Positions 18,248 through 27,917 are shown, counted from the stretch's first letter. The stretch is DNA of 27,917 nucleotides from Guillardia theta CCMP2712 (GCF_000315625.1 NW_005434400.1:6411-34327); one strand, 5' to 3'. A program made the numbers and translations. The notes: generated by a model not told the origin, from the letters alone.

Positions 18248-19121
18248 ATGAATCAGCTTGTTGGGCTTGACTCTCAAGGCCTCGGCAAATTCCTTTCGGA
18301 CTGGAAAGGAGGAAAACTTTCGCTGCCTCTCCACCTACCGATGAAGGATCTGCCTCGTCATTCAGCTTGCGACTGCTGCCCTAGTTCTCCTGCACGATCT
18401 TCAGCTAGAGTCCCCAACTTGACTCGGAGTGAAGACGCGGAAGAGTCGAGCAGTGCGCGCTACCTGCGCAAGGAGCTTGAGAGTCGACGGCAGGAGGTTG
18501 CGGAGCTGCAGGAGCTCAAGCGGCAGCTGCTGCGCTTGGAGTTGCACAAGGCGAAGCTCACGCAAGAGGTTGAGGCGTTGCGTCTTTCCCGGTTTGATGG
18601 ACTCATTGGTGCTCAACAGTGCGAGAAGCTGAGAGAAGAGGCAGGAGGCGGGGGAGCAGGAGGATCAAAGGTATGCGATCATCTTGGTACCCCTCAGTCA
18701 TGCATGTTTACAGCTGTCTCGTCCCGATGCAGCCCATCTAGTCCAACAGCTCGACTCCAGCAGGCGGCCGAATGTGATGAAACTTGCTGGAGAATCTCGT
18801 CGGGATCTCAAGGTGACCAATCATACTCAGCGATCTCCCGCCCCGTCCTCCCAATTGGCAGAGGACGAGGCGCTAAGCTATGAGAGCATATCCAATCAAA
18901 CGGAAGAGGAGGAAGAAAATCTCCCGGCGAGTAGGCAAAACATGACGCTCACTGGCGGTCAACCTGAAGCCTCGTCGAGCTGTTTGGCGGCAAGGCAAGA
19001 GAGAGGCAAAGAGGCGTTGAGGGACAGGGAGAGGAGGCACAAGCCAAGGTGGAAGGGAGGACTCGGTTTCCTCCTTGCGCCTGCGATTCAACTCGTGTCG
19101 CTTCTCAACCGTAAGCAGTAA
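18248..19121 (+). CDS. Unknown coiled-coil protein (two visible exons, at least 276 aa)
   Basis: Exons 18248-18670 and 18714-19121, separated by a 43-nt phase-0 GT-AG intron. The N-terminal 70 residues contain a Cys pair (CDCCPSS). Residues about 75-125 form a coiled coil (ARYLRKELESRRQEVAELQE then LKRQLLRLELHKAKL). The second exon is hydrophilic, with an acidic run (QTEEEEENL) and a short hydrophobic end (GLGFLLAPAIQLVSLLNRKQ) that could be a tail anchor. The frame stays open upstream of the ATG to an acceptor at about 18221, so the true N-terminus may lie in an earlier exon. Convergent with the U-box gene. Not recognised. Confidence 0.55.
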
Positions 19122-19275
19122 AACCTTTATGAATGACATGAAGACGATAAGTCACGGATATATGAGGAGGTGCAAAAGGAGGGGTAGGGAAAACAAGGGA
19201 AGGTGATTGTTTGCAGATCATTGCTGTTGAGCGAGAGTTTGCTGAGCAGGGATGCATAGAGCCTGTCGAAGTAGA

Positions 19276-22028
19276 TCAGTTGCAATTGGAATGAAGATGC
19301 ATTACCAGGAGAGAAGAGTCGTCAGACAGGTCTTTGATGACCCGTGCAATGATTTTCTTTCCCCCGATGTCCTCTACGTGCTTCCTTACGGTCTCATTCT
19401 TGAAGATCATCTTATGTATCGCCCAACATCCAAACATCTGCACTCGAGCGTTGCTCGGGTGCTGCTGCATGGACGCGAGGATAAGATCGGTGCCGCCATG
19501 CTCGAAGATCGCCCACTTGTTCTTGTCATTGTGCGCGAGGTTGAGCAGGGCGCGGCACCCGCTGATTTGAGCTTCTTGCATGTGGAACAGCAATCGCATG
19601 CCCCTGATGATGGTCTGGACCCCCTTGCTTCTCGCGAAGACAGTCTCAAACCGTTGGTCGGCCGCCATGTTCCCCATCACCTCGCAAGCTCGCGAGAAGA
19701 CCAAGACATTGAGCGGGAACCTCGAGATTCCCTCCAGCAGCCTCTCCAACCCGCCGCCAAGCAGGATGTCTTGACTTGTCCCGCAGCAGGAGGCGATATT
19801 GGCGAGGGCTAAGCTGCAGTTAGCAACCACGTTCTCATCCTTGCGGTATCGTTGGAAGGCAGAGAGGATGTTGGGGATGCCACCGATCTTATAGATGCGC
19901 TTGATGACGGACTCGTGCATGGCCAGCACGCCCAGCACGTAACACGACCTTGACTGCACCGCCGCGCTGCCGCCATGCAGTTCCATGAGCTTGACCAGGA
20001 GGTCGATTCCGCTGCCAGCGACGAGTCTTGTCTTGCTTCCCTCGTTCCTGGTCACCAGCGTCGCGATGGTTTCCAGACAGTGATCACTGACCTGTGCCAG
20101 ATGTCATCTTGCATGATAGAGAGGAAGAGACGAACAGTCGCAGAGTTGAGGTGCATCTTGATGGCATCTAAGGCCATTTCAACTCCAGTGTCTTCCCCTT
20201 GCTTTCTCTTCGCCGATGGATCAGATCCTGAAAAAATGTCATACATGAATCATGGTGAATCATCGTATTCATATCCTACTGATCATCTTCCGCATCAGTT
20301 GACACCCAACTTCTTGTATCTACGAAAGCATTAGCAGTTCCTCCGAACTTCATCACTTCACTCACTTGTGCCTTTTCCATGTGCCTTCGCATCGTGCTGA
20401 TCAGCACCTCGTACTCTCTAGACTGCAGCAACCTTTGAGAAACAAGGGGAAAGGGCTCAATGAGAATCAGCTCGTTGAACGAGCAGCCAACGAGCTGAAG
20501 ATTGCTTGAGTCCTGAGCGACGAGGTTGATCATGTACTTGACCTTTTCTGCGGGTGTAAAATCCTTGTGCCTCATCGGCAGAAATTCATCGCAGTATCTC
20601 GATTTTGACTGCTTGACAGCCGCGTCGACCGCGTTGCGAATGTAATCTGAGTAATGGGAGAGGATGAGGAAAATGAGAAACAAGACCACCAAACTGATCA
20701 TGTTTGTTCGGCGATCACTTTTGATGATTGTGATAGACTTGATCTGTTCTCTCCCTGCCATGATGTTCGACAGACGGGCTGTAGCCTTTGTATTCCCTTT
20801 TCTCTTTCGTAAGCTGCTGGAAGATTTCTGGTTTTCTCTTTGTTCATGCTGGAGTTGAGAGATTGTCTGTGGCAGGTAAGGAGCAGATGAAATTTTTTCT
20901 TCGTTAGAAATGTTTGTAAGCAAGAAAGTCAAAGAAATTTTGCTGAACTTGGGTCTTGATGCAGCAACTTGTTGGCAGCATGAAAGTATCAATTCCCAGA
21001 GGTCGGCAGGACATCTACTGGGCTTGGACAGTCTGACTCCCGATAGGATGGCGTGTTTCACTTGGTCTTCCTTGGAGCAATGAGAATAAGGCTCGATGCC
21101 ATCTGACAAGATCTGCCATGTGACGACCCCGAAGGCCCAGACGTCGCTCTCAGCTGTAAACGTTGAAGTTCTGATGCTCTCAGGCGACCTGCGGCGGTAG
21201 GAAACCGAGGGCGGATCAGGAGACGGCGGCAGCAGAGAGGATACACTGGACTCTTGCGCTGGATGCCGCATGAGCAAACCGAAATCCGACAGTTTGATGG
21301 ACGTTGAAGAGATGTCTTCTTGTTCTAACCGCAAGCATAAAATGTTCTCTAGCGAAAGATTCCCATGAACTAGGCCGCCGCCATGTAAAGCTTCCATGCC
21401 TGCTACGATCTGAAGCAGAATGACCCTCATATGTGTCAGGCTTAGAGCTTTAGTTTTGATGCTTTCCTGTAACGTTTTACCAGAGCAAAATTCATTCACC
21501 AGGTAGTTGCTGTTCTGATTGAAGCTCGTGCCAAGCACTTCGACTAGGCGGGGATGTCTGCTAATCTGCATGAGCAGCGAAACTTGCTCCACGCAGCAGA
21601 GAGGATGCAATTTGACGACGGTGACTTGTCGTTGGCTTTGATTTGTCTTCATGCTGCCTTTGTACACCTGGTTGCCTTGCCGGACGCCAAGAAAGGTTGA
21701 GAGCTCAAGCGACGAGAATTGAATCTGCGATATCTTTTTACCTTCTAACCACTCGAGAATGCTTGTTCTTATTGCATGGTTGGGAATGAGATTTTGATTT
21801 TGAAGCTCAAGGCCCGTCGAAGGACTCAGATTACTTCTTTTCAACCTGCGCAAACTGAGTTAGCTTGAGTGTATCCGGGGGGGTGTGAACAAACCATTCT
21901 TCGATTGCTCGTCGCTCATAACAGTAGCCATCAGCTGTTGAAACAGGGTCTTCCATAACCTCACCTGTGATGGGACAAACAAACGAGAAGGGGAGATCTG
22001 CATCTTCCCGCTTGTGGCTTTCATTCAT
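19276..22028 (-). CDS. U-box, protein-kinase-like (pseudokinase), transmembrane and ARM-repeat fusion protein (about 840 aa)
   Basis: Exons in coding order: 22028-21895; 21845 to about 20362-20366; 20227-20136; 20091-19276. Intron 1 (49 nt) splits a Trp codon and joins RRAIEEW to LKRSNLSPSTGLELQNQNLI, completing a U-box (residues about 14-85), the E2-binding domain of one class of ubiquitin ligases. The kinase-like region is about residues 92-352: VVK lysine at 123, HGNLSLEN at 205-212 where active kinases have HRD..K..N, DFG at 232-234, and a late SDVWAFGVVTWQIL helix. The glycine loop is degenerate (GVRQGNQVYKG). A hydrophobic segment at about 427-442 (MISLVVLFLIFLIL) could span a membrane. 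The C-terminus holds several armadillo-type repeats (LETIATLVTRNEGSK, CYVLGVLAMHE, CSLALANIASC, ALLNLAHNDKNKWAIF). Intron 2 is not settled: the GTGAGT donor after KAQ leaves a one-base phase mismatch, while a GTGAAG donor 4 bases on, or one near 20312, fits. Intron 3 is 44 nt. All domain calls are strong. The single-gene reading is well supported by the split U-box and less so across intron 2. Confidence 0.85.
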
Positions 22029-22935
22029 CTGTCTTGTAGGTTTGCTTTGATTTATAAGTGCTCTGGGTTTTGATTTAAATAGGATAGAGAGCTTTCTTTT
22101 GATTCTTTCATTGCAAGGTTTGATGTTATTGCCTTGTTGATGTGGTTTTGTTCCTCGCTTCTTGTCCTGCTAAGACCATCTAACATGTTCACCATTCTCC
22201 CATCGCAACTACAAATGTGACTACCTATCAATGATTTTATTTTTGACTGGATGCCTTTTACTCAAGCGCCTAGTGGCTAAGTGACACAAACCTTCGGCAC
22301 CTTTTTGCCGTTTTCAGATGGTTTTGCCTTAGAGGGGCCTGAAAATGAAGGGTGGGGGTAGTCCTACTACGGGTATTCTGAATAGATCAAAGATAGGGTG
22401 AATACTTGCCATTGCTGGGGGGGGGGGGGGTACTGGCCTTCCCGGGAAATGGCGCGCATGATATTTTTGAGTTTCTGTTCAATTTTCACTGCATTATACT
22501 ATCTATCTTGATTCAACATCTCAATTGGAAAGAGTTTCTAGAATATGATATGAGCGAAATTGTGTCTTTTTCATTAGGTCTTCTCAGTTTAAAACCCAAC
22601 TGTCGCAGTGGAGTACGTTCATTACTTGATTGCAGGTTTGGAGAATGAGTATTCCATCCATCACTGGTATGATCTTTCACGCTGCTCTGGTCTCCCTCGA
22701 GTTAGTAAAGACCTCAACATTTTTGGAATGCTCACTCCGCACTCCTCACATCCTCTTGCCTGCTGCGATATTGCAATGGGTTCTCCTGATTCACCTGCCG
22801 CGTGTGCATGTCTCTGAGTAATTGTCTTGCTTCTCAGTCGAGATAGGCCTCTTCCACGCTTGAAAATGTTTCAGTGATCATCAACATTTTGGTGTGAGGT
22901 ACCCCAATCACTTTCCTTACCATCTCCTTCTAGAG
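22029..22935. other. Intergenic region upstream of the U-box gene
   Basis: No gene recognised. Contains a run of 14 G (22417-22430). At 22600-22821 two overlapping frames of 63 and 69 codons follow an acceptor-like CTGTCGCAG; one is hydrophobic (ILLPAAILQWVLLIHL), but no start, partner exon or family could be identified. Confidence 0.4.
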
Positions 22936-22996
22936 TTTAGGGTTTAGGGTTTAGGGTTTAGGGTTTAGGGTTTAGGGTTTAGGGTTTAGGGTTTAG
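22936..22996. repeat. Interstitial telomeric repeat, (TTTAGGG)8 plus partial unit
   Basis: Eight perfect TTTAGGG units and a final TTTAG. This is the Arabidopsis-type telomere sequence, here internal to the contig with genes on both sides. It abuts directly a truncated copy of the gene seen again at 25683. Confidence 0.95.
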
Positions 22997-23645
22997 AGGG
23001 AGCCTGAGGCAGCTCAGGAGGAGAGCGAGGGAGCCTGAATTTACAGACCTGGAGAGGATCACAATGGAGGCAGCATCTCCGTCAAGCCAAGAGGACATGC
23101 AGCTCGTCAGCGAGCTGTCAGCAGTCATCGAAGATGCAGCTTCTTTGAACGAGACGGGGACGAGCGAGCCGATCAAGCTGGTCCTGGACAAGGCTGTTGG
23201 CAACCTCCACGACACCTTCTACTCTCCGGGGAGCCTGGAGTTCATGTCGCTGGGAGAGTGGGCGAAGACGCCAGAGGAGCAGGGAGTGGGACGCAACGTT
23301 CTCAAGGAGAAGCTGGGGAAGTGGCTGCAGAGCAAGCGCTGGACTCGCGTGCAAGGAGAGAGCAAGAAGGCAAGGAGGGGCAGCGCGTTCTCGCCACGGG
23401 CAACGGCAGCTGCTGAGCTTGAGCAGGAGGCGGAGAGCGACGACATCGAGCGTCGATCTCTTAGCTTCCTGTTCATAGCACTGAGTAAATTCGCAGAGAT
23501 GCATGTGCTGGCCTGCTCGCTGAAGGTGGACAAGAAGGACCGACTGCGGGTGGAGATGAGGGAAGATGATGAAGAAGAGGAAGACATTGAGGAAGAGCAA
23601 GGCGAGGGCGAGGAAGAAGACGGGGCGAGCCCGTACCGAGCTTGA
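22997..23645 (+). pseudogene. 5'-truncated copy 1 of a multi-copy gene, acidic C-terminus
   Basis: Begins right after the telomere repeats at GAGCCTGAGGC, matching 25683 onward but with about 40 bases deleted and the frame broken before ATG 23064. From there a 193-codon frame is intact: MEAASPSSQEDMQLVSELSA, a middle with LDKAVGNLHDTFYSPGSLEF, a basic stretch, and an acidic tail (EDDEEEEDIEEEQGEGEEED) ending in a stop at 23643-23645. It carries the uninterrupted sequence GAGCCGATCAAGCTGG at the point where copy 2 is split by the inserted element. The protein family is not recognised. Its own transcription is doubtful because the 5' part is missing. Confidence 0.6.
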
Positions 23646-23670
23646 GCTGAGCTCAAGGTAAGGAGAGAAG

Positions 23671-23887
23671 GTAGGAGGCGACCGAAGGCCAAGGTGAGGA
23701 GAGGCAACTCTCCTGATTGAGGCTGAGGAAGCTGAATGGAGGAGGAGTAGGTGGCGACCGAAGGCCAAGGTGAGGAGAGGCAACTCTCCTGACTGAGGCT
23801 GAGGAAGCTGAAGGGAGGAGGAGTAGGTGGCGACCGAAGGCTCAAGGTGAGGAGAGGCAACTCTCCTGACTGAGGCTGAGGAAGCCA
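23671..23887. repeat. 76-bp tandem repeat, about 2.8 copies
   Basis: GCGACCGAAGG recurs at 23678, 23754 and 23830. Each unit contains GAGAGGCAACTCTC, a short inverted repeat (GAGAG/CTCTC), and a GAGGCTGAGGAAGC phrase. It follows the stop of copy 1 directly, so it may be a 3' UTR that expanded. It is GA-rich on the plus strand. Confidence 0.85.
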
Positions 23888-24035
23888 AGAGAAGACAGCA
23901 GAAGTAGAAAGTAGAAAGAGACCTCAGAAGCAGGGTTCGCATTGTAGGCCGTGTACTCCCAGTGCTCGCGCACCTCTTTAGACTAGGATCAAATTGCAAA
24001 AGCCCACAAGGAGGCCGAGCAACATTCTAGCATTC

Positions 24036-24054
24036 TAAGGGTTTAGGGTTTAGG
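24036..24054. repeat. Short telomere-like tract
   Basis: TAAGGGTTTAGGGTTTAGG, about 2.5 units of the same telomere repeat. It sits immediately before the 19-bp triplicate. Together with 22936-22996 it brackets copy 1. Confidence 0.75.
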
Positions 24055-24055
24055 A

Positions 24056-24113
24056 GGCGCCGTTATTTTCGGCAGGCGCCGTTATTTTCGGCAGGCGCCG
24101 TTATTTTCCGGGC
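24056..24113. repeat. 19-bp tandem repeat, three copies
   Basis: GGCGCCGTTATTTTCGGCA repeated head to tail; the third copy has CC for C before GGGCA. Each starts with the palindrome GGCGCC. Confidence 0.85.
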
Positions 24114-24178
24114 AGCATGGCTCCTCGCCAGGTGTAGGGGAAGCCGCCAGGGCGCCAAGGAAGCTGCAAGCGAGAGGT

Positions 24179-25894
24179 TTGTATACTTCAAATAGCTTTC
24201 TAAGTATGGTTCTTCAGTATGATGAAAATGTTCGCAACCTGCTGTATCGGAGATCATGCCAATACACGCAGAGCGGACTTGTGGATGCCTCTGTCCTCGA
24301 AGCTGATCTCGTCGAGAGGGTGAAGAGCTTCGCGAAGCGTTATCCGAACAGCAGGACAGCCCAGGCTTGCAAGGCTGTCCCCGGAGGGATGCACCCCCGA
24401 CGCTATCGCAGAAGCCATCCGCTCGACATGTCAGCAGGCACGACGTGAGCTTCTACAAGAAGCAATGACTGGATGGAGTGACGCATCCAGAGAGTGGTTT
24501 ATGCAGCAGATTGAAGAAGCCAAGAAGGAGAAGGTCGAGACATACACCGCCTCAGCAGGCAACGAGGTGACTTCCTTCATCTCCATGACTCTCCTGGGCA
24601 TCTCCTCGGTGTATGTCAACCATGAAGAGAAGTTGAAGAAGAAATTCGAAGAGATCGGACTGATCGTAGACTCAGTGCAAGAGAGTAAAGCAATCATGTG
24701 GAAGGCTCCGTATAGACCCGAGATAGCGAGTGCTGAGGAGATCCCGGTGACTGTTTCCTTCCTCCGCAATGCACAAGCGGAGAAGCTCTGGCAGGGAAGA
24801 GAGGACTTCGCGATCGATGGTCGCAAGACGGTTCACAGCTGTACATGTGAGCATCGTGCACGATCGATCTTTCAAGATTCGAGCCAAGAGAGGACCCTGG
24901 GGCAAAGGGGGCAGCTTGGCAGAGCTGACCCACCTGTTAACCTTGGGCGGCATGACAACGGCTGAGATAGCTGCCGTCTATCGCTATCAGCTGCTGCGCC
25001 AGTCCCTTGCAGCGGTCCAACTCCAGCCGCTGGCCGGCATGCTGGTCGCTGGGGCGCCAGCCTGAGGACAGCAAGTCCACAAAGGCTTAAGTTAGGTCAG
25101 AAAGGCTTCGTCGCTGTAGGGGCCAACGTCATCTGGAGACAGAGGGAGGTGGAGTGGATCGTCTCCTCGAGCTGCCCAGAGGCGAATGATACAGCATTTC
25201 GAGCTTTCCGAGAGAGCGAAGCGATGGAGGGAGTACACCTGACTCTGTTCAGCGAGGACCCGAAGATCAGAGAGGCGCTCGCAGTCGAGTTGACAGCTGA
25301 TCGCTTTGTGTCCAGAAATAAGTTGAAGAAGGCATCAAGGATGCAGAAGAAGGCAGGCGGCAAGGACGGCAAGGAGATCAAGATCATCATCAAGTCGACG
25401 GCGGCATCTGGTCGCTTCACGAGGAAGGAGATGGAGGGGCTGTGCAACGGCGGCAACACGTCCATCGCAAGAGTCAAGAGAGTCTTGTTGGAGATCGCTA
25501 ACAGGCTCGAGATCAAAGTTGAAGGCATCGACATGGAGGAGGATTTGAACACCAAGTCCTGGAACGGGTCCAAGCTATGCATCCTCCTCGGCTCCACGGA
25601 GGATGCTCGATGCATGATGAAGCAGCTGCCCTTCTCTCTAGAAGGCGCAGCAACCAAGCTCGAAGCAGTCGGCTTCGACAAGGAGCCTGAGGCGGCTGGT
25701 CAGCGGGGCACCAGCGACGCAGCGCAGCGACAGGAGGAGAGCGAGGGAGAGTGGCTGGAGTTTACAGACCTGGAGAGGATCACAATGGAGGCAGCATCTC
25801 CGTCAAGCCAAGAGGACATGCAGCTTGTCAGCGAGCTGTCAGCAGTCATCGAAGATGCAGCTTCTTTGAACGAGGCGGGGACGAGCGAGCCGAT
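24179..25894 (+). pseudogene. Copy 2 of the multi-copy gene: frameshifted and split by an inserted element
   Basis: Coding-like sequence continues through the whole span but changes frame: MVLQYDENVRNLLYRRS to about 24380, then AIAEAIRSTCQQARRELLQE and SREWFMQQIEEAKKEKVE to about 24830, then SIVHDRSFKIRAKRGPWGKG to about 25050, then KLGQKGFVAVGANVIWR through EWLEFTDLERITMEAASPSS to the insertion. Splice signals do not explain the shifts convincingly; a one-base change in the CCCC run near 24378 would explain the first. From 25683 it matches copy 1. The gene is cut at 25894 by an element and resumes at 27867. Predicted protein is soluble and Glu/Lys-rich with helical stretches. No family was identified. 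A transposon-derived or gag-like origin is possible but has no direct support. Confidence 0.65.
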
Positions 25895-27866
25895 CATTCT
25901 GTAGGATTTTGGGCAGGTAGGCATATACGCTATCTTGTAGGGTAGTCCCTGGGAATCGAGGGGTGGTTTAGGGATTTCAGTTATTTGTACCTGGTAATTT
26001 GAGACCTTACGAAATTGATTTGAAATGTTCACTAGAATAATTTTTATTTGTCGATATAACAGTACAAAATGAAAAATATTTTATTTTGCTGCCTCCTTGT
26101 CCTTTACCGCTGGCATGATGCAAACCATCTGCAGTGGACCATGGATGAGAAGCAGTTGAGAGAGACAATGACACAGGTGAATCAGAAGCCCAACATGCAT
26201 GTGTGCTGGAAGGCTTGCGACGGATGTGTGATTCGGAAGCTTACATGTGTGCTTTGAGTTTTTCAATGAGAGTTTTCCTCCAAAATATTTTATTTTGCTG
26301 CCTCCTTGTCCTTTGCTGATGTGGACCATTGGATGAGAAGCAGTTGAGAGAGACAATGACACAGAAGGTATCGCAGATATCTGGAAGCCATGCAGCCCAA
26401 TGATCGTTGTGAGAACATTCAAACGGATAATCTCCCTGTTTCACTTCCCTTGTTACAACACTGCGCGCTGGAGAGTTCACAGATACTCTGCAGAGATGAC
26501 TAGCTTCTCAAGAGACTTTCAGATAGAATTCCAGCAAGAAAAGCATGCAGGCTTGATTTTGACATATATATTCCTGAATTCAAATGAATAATTGCTCTGT
26601 CGCAGAAAATTATTGTTGATGCAAAGCTTGACATCTGACTTGCAGCGAAAAGCAGCACACTTGCTGCTCAGATGCAGAGATGTTAAACCAATCTTTATTT
26701 GAGAGGACCCTCAACTTTGGTTTAGTAAACTATCATTAAGCTCAAATTCAATCTACCATATTGAGTGGAGGAGGTTATCTAACATATGGAAACACACTCT
26801 GACAATCTGATTATTACGATCAGAAAATCTCAAGTGTTGCATGAATCAGTATCGTAGACCATAAATTTTATAGGAGAACATCCGCTTCGCACCTGCCTAG
26901 AACATTTAAAATGAGGCTACCTACATCTGATTGATGGTACAATGCAGCTATGAGGAAAGCTTAACGCATTTGGGAAATTTCCTCAAATTTTTCCTGGCCC
27001 AAACTTTCTTCATTGTCACGAGTCTTTCCATACCATCTTCGAAGAAGCAACATCCTCTTCATACATTTACATGTGTCCATGCTTCTTCATACGTTTGCAT
27101 GTGTCCATGTTAACTGTTGCAGGTTCTGACAGAAATCCTGTGTAAACCTCAGAGTAAACCTCAGAATGTGCTTCATAGGGGTTGGGAAGGTAAATATGAC
27201 TGGTCATCTGCAGGAAAATCTTCAAGGCTATTCAAAACTTTCCAAACATGAGGAGGATACGATTTATCCTAGACAAACACATGACGACAACTCCTTGCGT
27301 TGTGTTGCTCCCGGCATGTAACATGCCAAAGCCCCATTGACGGTGAAATTCGCATCCTTGCTTGCCATGCAGTGTTGCTTGTAGAAAGAGAGTGCTTGGG
27401 ATCGCGAGAGACTCTGCTCAATCATCACAATCTCATGCTCTGTTGTAGAATGATGCCATTCCAAACATGAATCCTCTTTGGCTGCGGTGGGACGATTTCC
27501 ACCCTCCCCACATAGATTTTGGGGTAAGCAGTACAGGTATGTTGTGACATTCTGTACGGGATTGGAAGTTCCTGGTAACAATATGTAAACATCATGTATG
27601 TGTTTATATATATAAAAATAAATAAAACGCAAATAATACAAATGTCTAACTGACTCATACAAAAATAGCTATGAGATATTTGAACAAAAACACGCTGTAT
27701 TAAAAACTAATTCAACGACCCCTCTCAAACAATCCAGGTACCACCACCCCCTTATTCAGGGGAAACCACCGGGTCATTAGTCATAACCGGTACTGGGAGA
27801 TCGAGAACTGACAAAAAGCCACTTTTCCGAATTCCTGGTTTTTCCTGGGCGAAATCCTACAGAATG
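25895..27866. mobile_element. DNA-transposon-like insertion, 1,972 bp, with terminal inverted repeats and 3-bp target duplication
   Basis: The left end reads CATTCTGTAGGATTTTGGGC and the right end, reversed, CATTCTGTAGGATTTCGCCC: 18 of 20 bases match. GAT flanks both sides (25892-25894 and 27867-27869), while the empty site in copy 1 has a single GAT (23171-23173) in otherwise matching sequence. A 3-bp duplication is known for PIF/Harbinger and CACTA elements, but the target GAT and the CATTC end fit neither standard pattern. No intact transposase frame is present, so it is probably non-autonomous. The body is AT-rich. A minus-strand frame at 27264-27662 (CLPQNLCGEGGN, FYKQHCMASKDANF) may be remnant coding sequence but is not recognised. 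Confidence 0.85.
26073..26364. repeat. Internal direct repeat pair in the inserted element
   Basis: 26073-26176 and 26282-26364 share AAAATATTTTATTTTGCTGC at the start and TGAGAAGCAGTTGAGAGAGA near the end. The first copy has about 21 extra bases in the middle. The segment in between (26177-26281) is unique. Confidence 0.8.
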
Positions 27867-27917
27867 GATCAAGCTGGTCCTGGACAAGGCTGTTGGCAAC
27901 CTCCACGACACCTTCTA
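27867..27917 (+). pseudogene. Resumption of copy 2 after the insertion
   Basis: Fifty-one bases identical to 23171-23221 of copy 1, coding IKLVLDKAVGNLHDTF, cut by the window end. This shows the element lies inside the gene rather than beside it. Confidence 0.9.

Noticed and set aside
23118-23999. 293-codon minus-strand open frame
   Set aside because: It is the reverse of the copy-1 coding sequence and the 76-bp repeats; its Ser/Leu-rich translation (SSSSS runs) is the shadow of the acidic, Glu/Asp-rich forward protein.
27264-27662. 132-codon minus-strand frame in the inserted element as a transposase
   Set aside because: No catalytic motif or recognisable transposase domain, and the upstream half is low-complexity. 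Kept only as a possible remnant.

Overview
This window looks like nuclear DNA of a flagellated, intron-rich unicellular eukaryote. Coding regions are split by very short introns (about 43-80 nt, mostly GT-AG). Two genes encode cilium or dynein-associated proteins. There is an interstitial array of the Arabidopsis-type telomere repeat TTTAGGG, and there are no bacterial operon or ribosome-binding signals. A cryptophyte such as Guillardia is a reasonable guess, but that is inference and no species-specific marker was recognised.

Layout. 1-2040: a purine-rich tract, then a membrane-anchored alpha/beta-hydrolase-like gene that lacks the nucleophile serine and looks multi-exon or partly decayed. 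2150-8375: an array of eight short genes in four head-to-head pairs. Family A (71 aa) and family B (72-74 aa) share a conserved C-terminal block; three pairs lie in 1.7-kb tandem repeats and one is inverted and more diverged. This is the best candidate for an undescribed gene system here. 8380-9670: no gene seen; a 30-bp-class minisatellite and a GC-rich palindrome cluster. 9672-10244: a complete six-exon Tctex1-type dynein light chain. 10286-10782 (minus): a four-exon protein resembling the ciliary microtubule inner protein CFAP141. 11904-12180: a two-exon 74-aa protein of unknown function. 12278-13169 (minus): a UCH-family deubiquitinase. 14240-16542: a doublecortin-like, LRR and coiled-coil protein. 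16765-17868 and 18248-19121: two unrecognised proteins, one with a hydrophobic C-terminus and one coiled-coil. 19276-22028 (minus): a U-box, pseudokinase, transmembrane and ARM-repeat fusion.

22030-27917 is repeat-rich and resembles subtelomeric or rearranged DNA. Eight telomere repeats abut a truncated copy of a multi-copy gene. A 76-bp tandem repeat, a second short telomere tract and a 19-bp triplicate follow. Then comes a second, frameshifted copy of the same gene (24179-25894), interrupted by a 1,972-bp element with terminal inverted repeats and a 3-bp target duplication (25895-27866). The gene resumes in the last 51 bases. The uninterrupted first copy provides the empty site.

Exon boundaries were read by eye from splice signals, reading frame and family conservation. 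They are firm for the Tctex1, UCH, LRR and most of the U-box gene, and tentative where stated.
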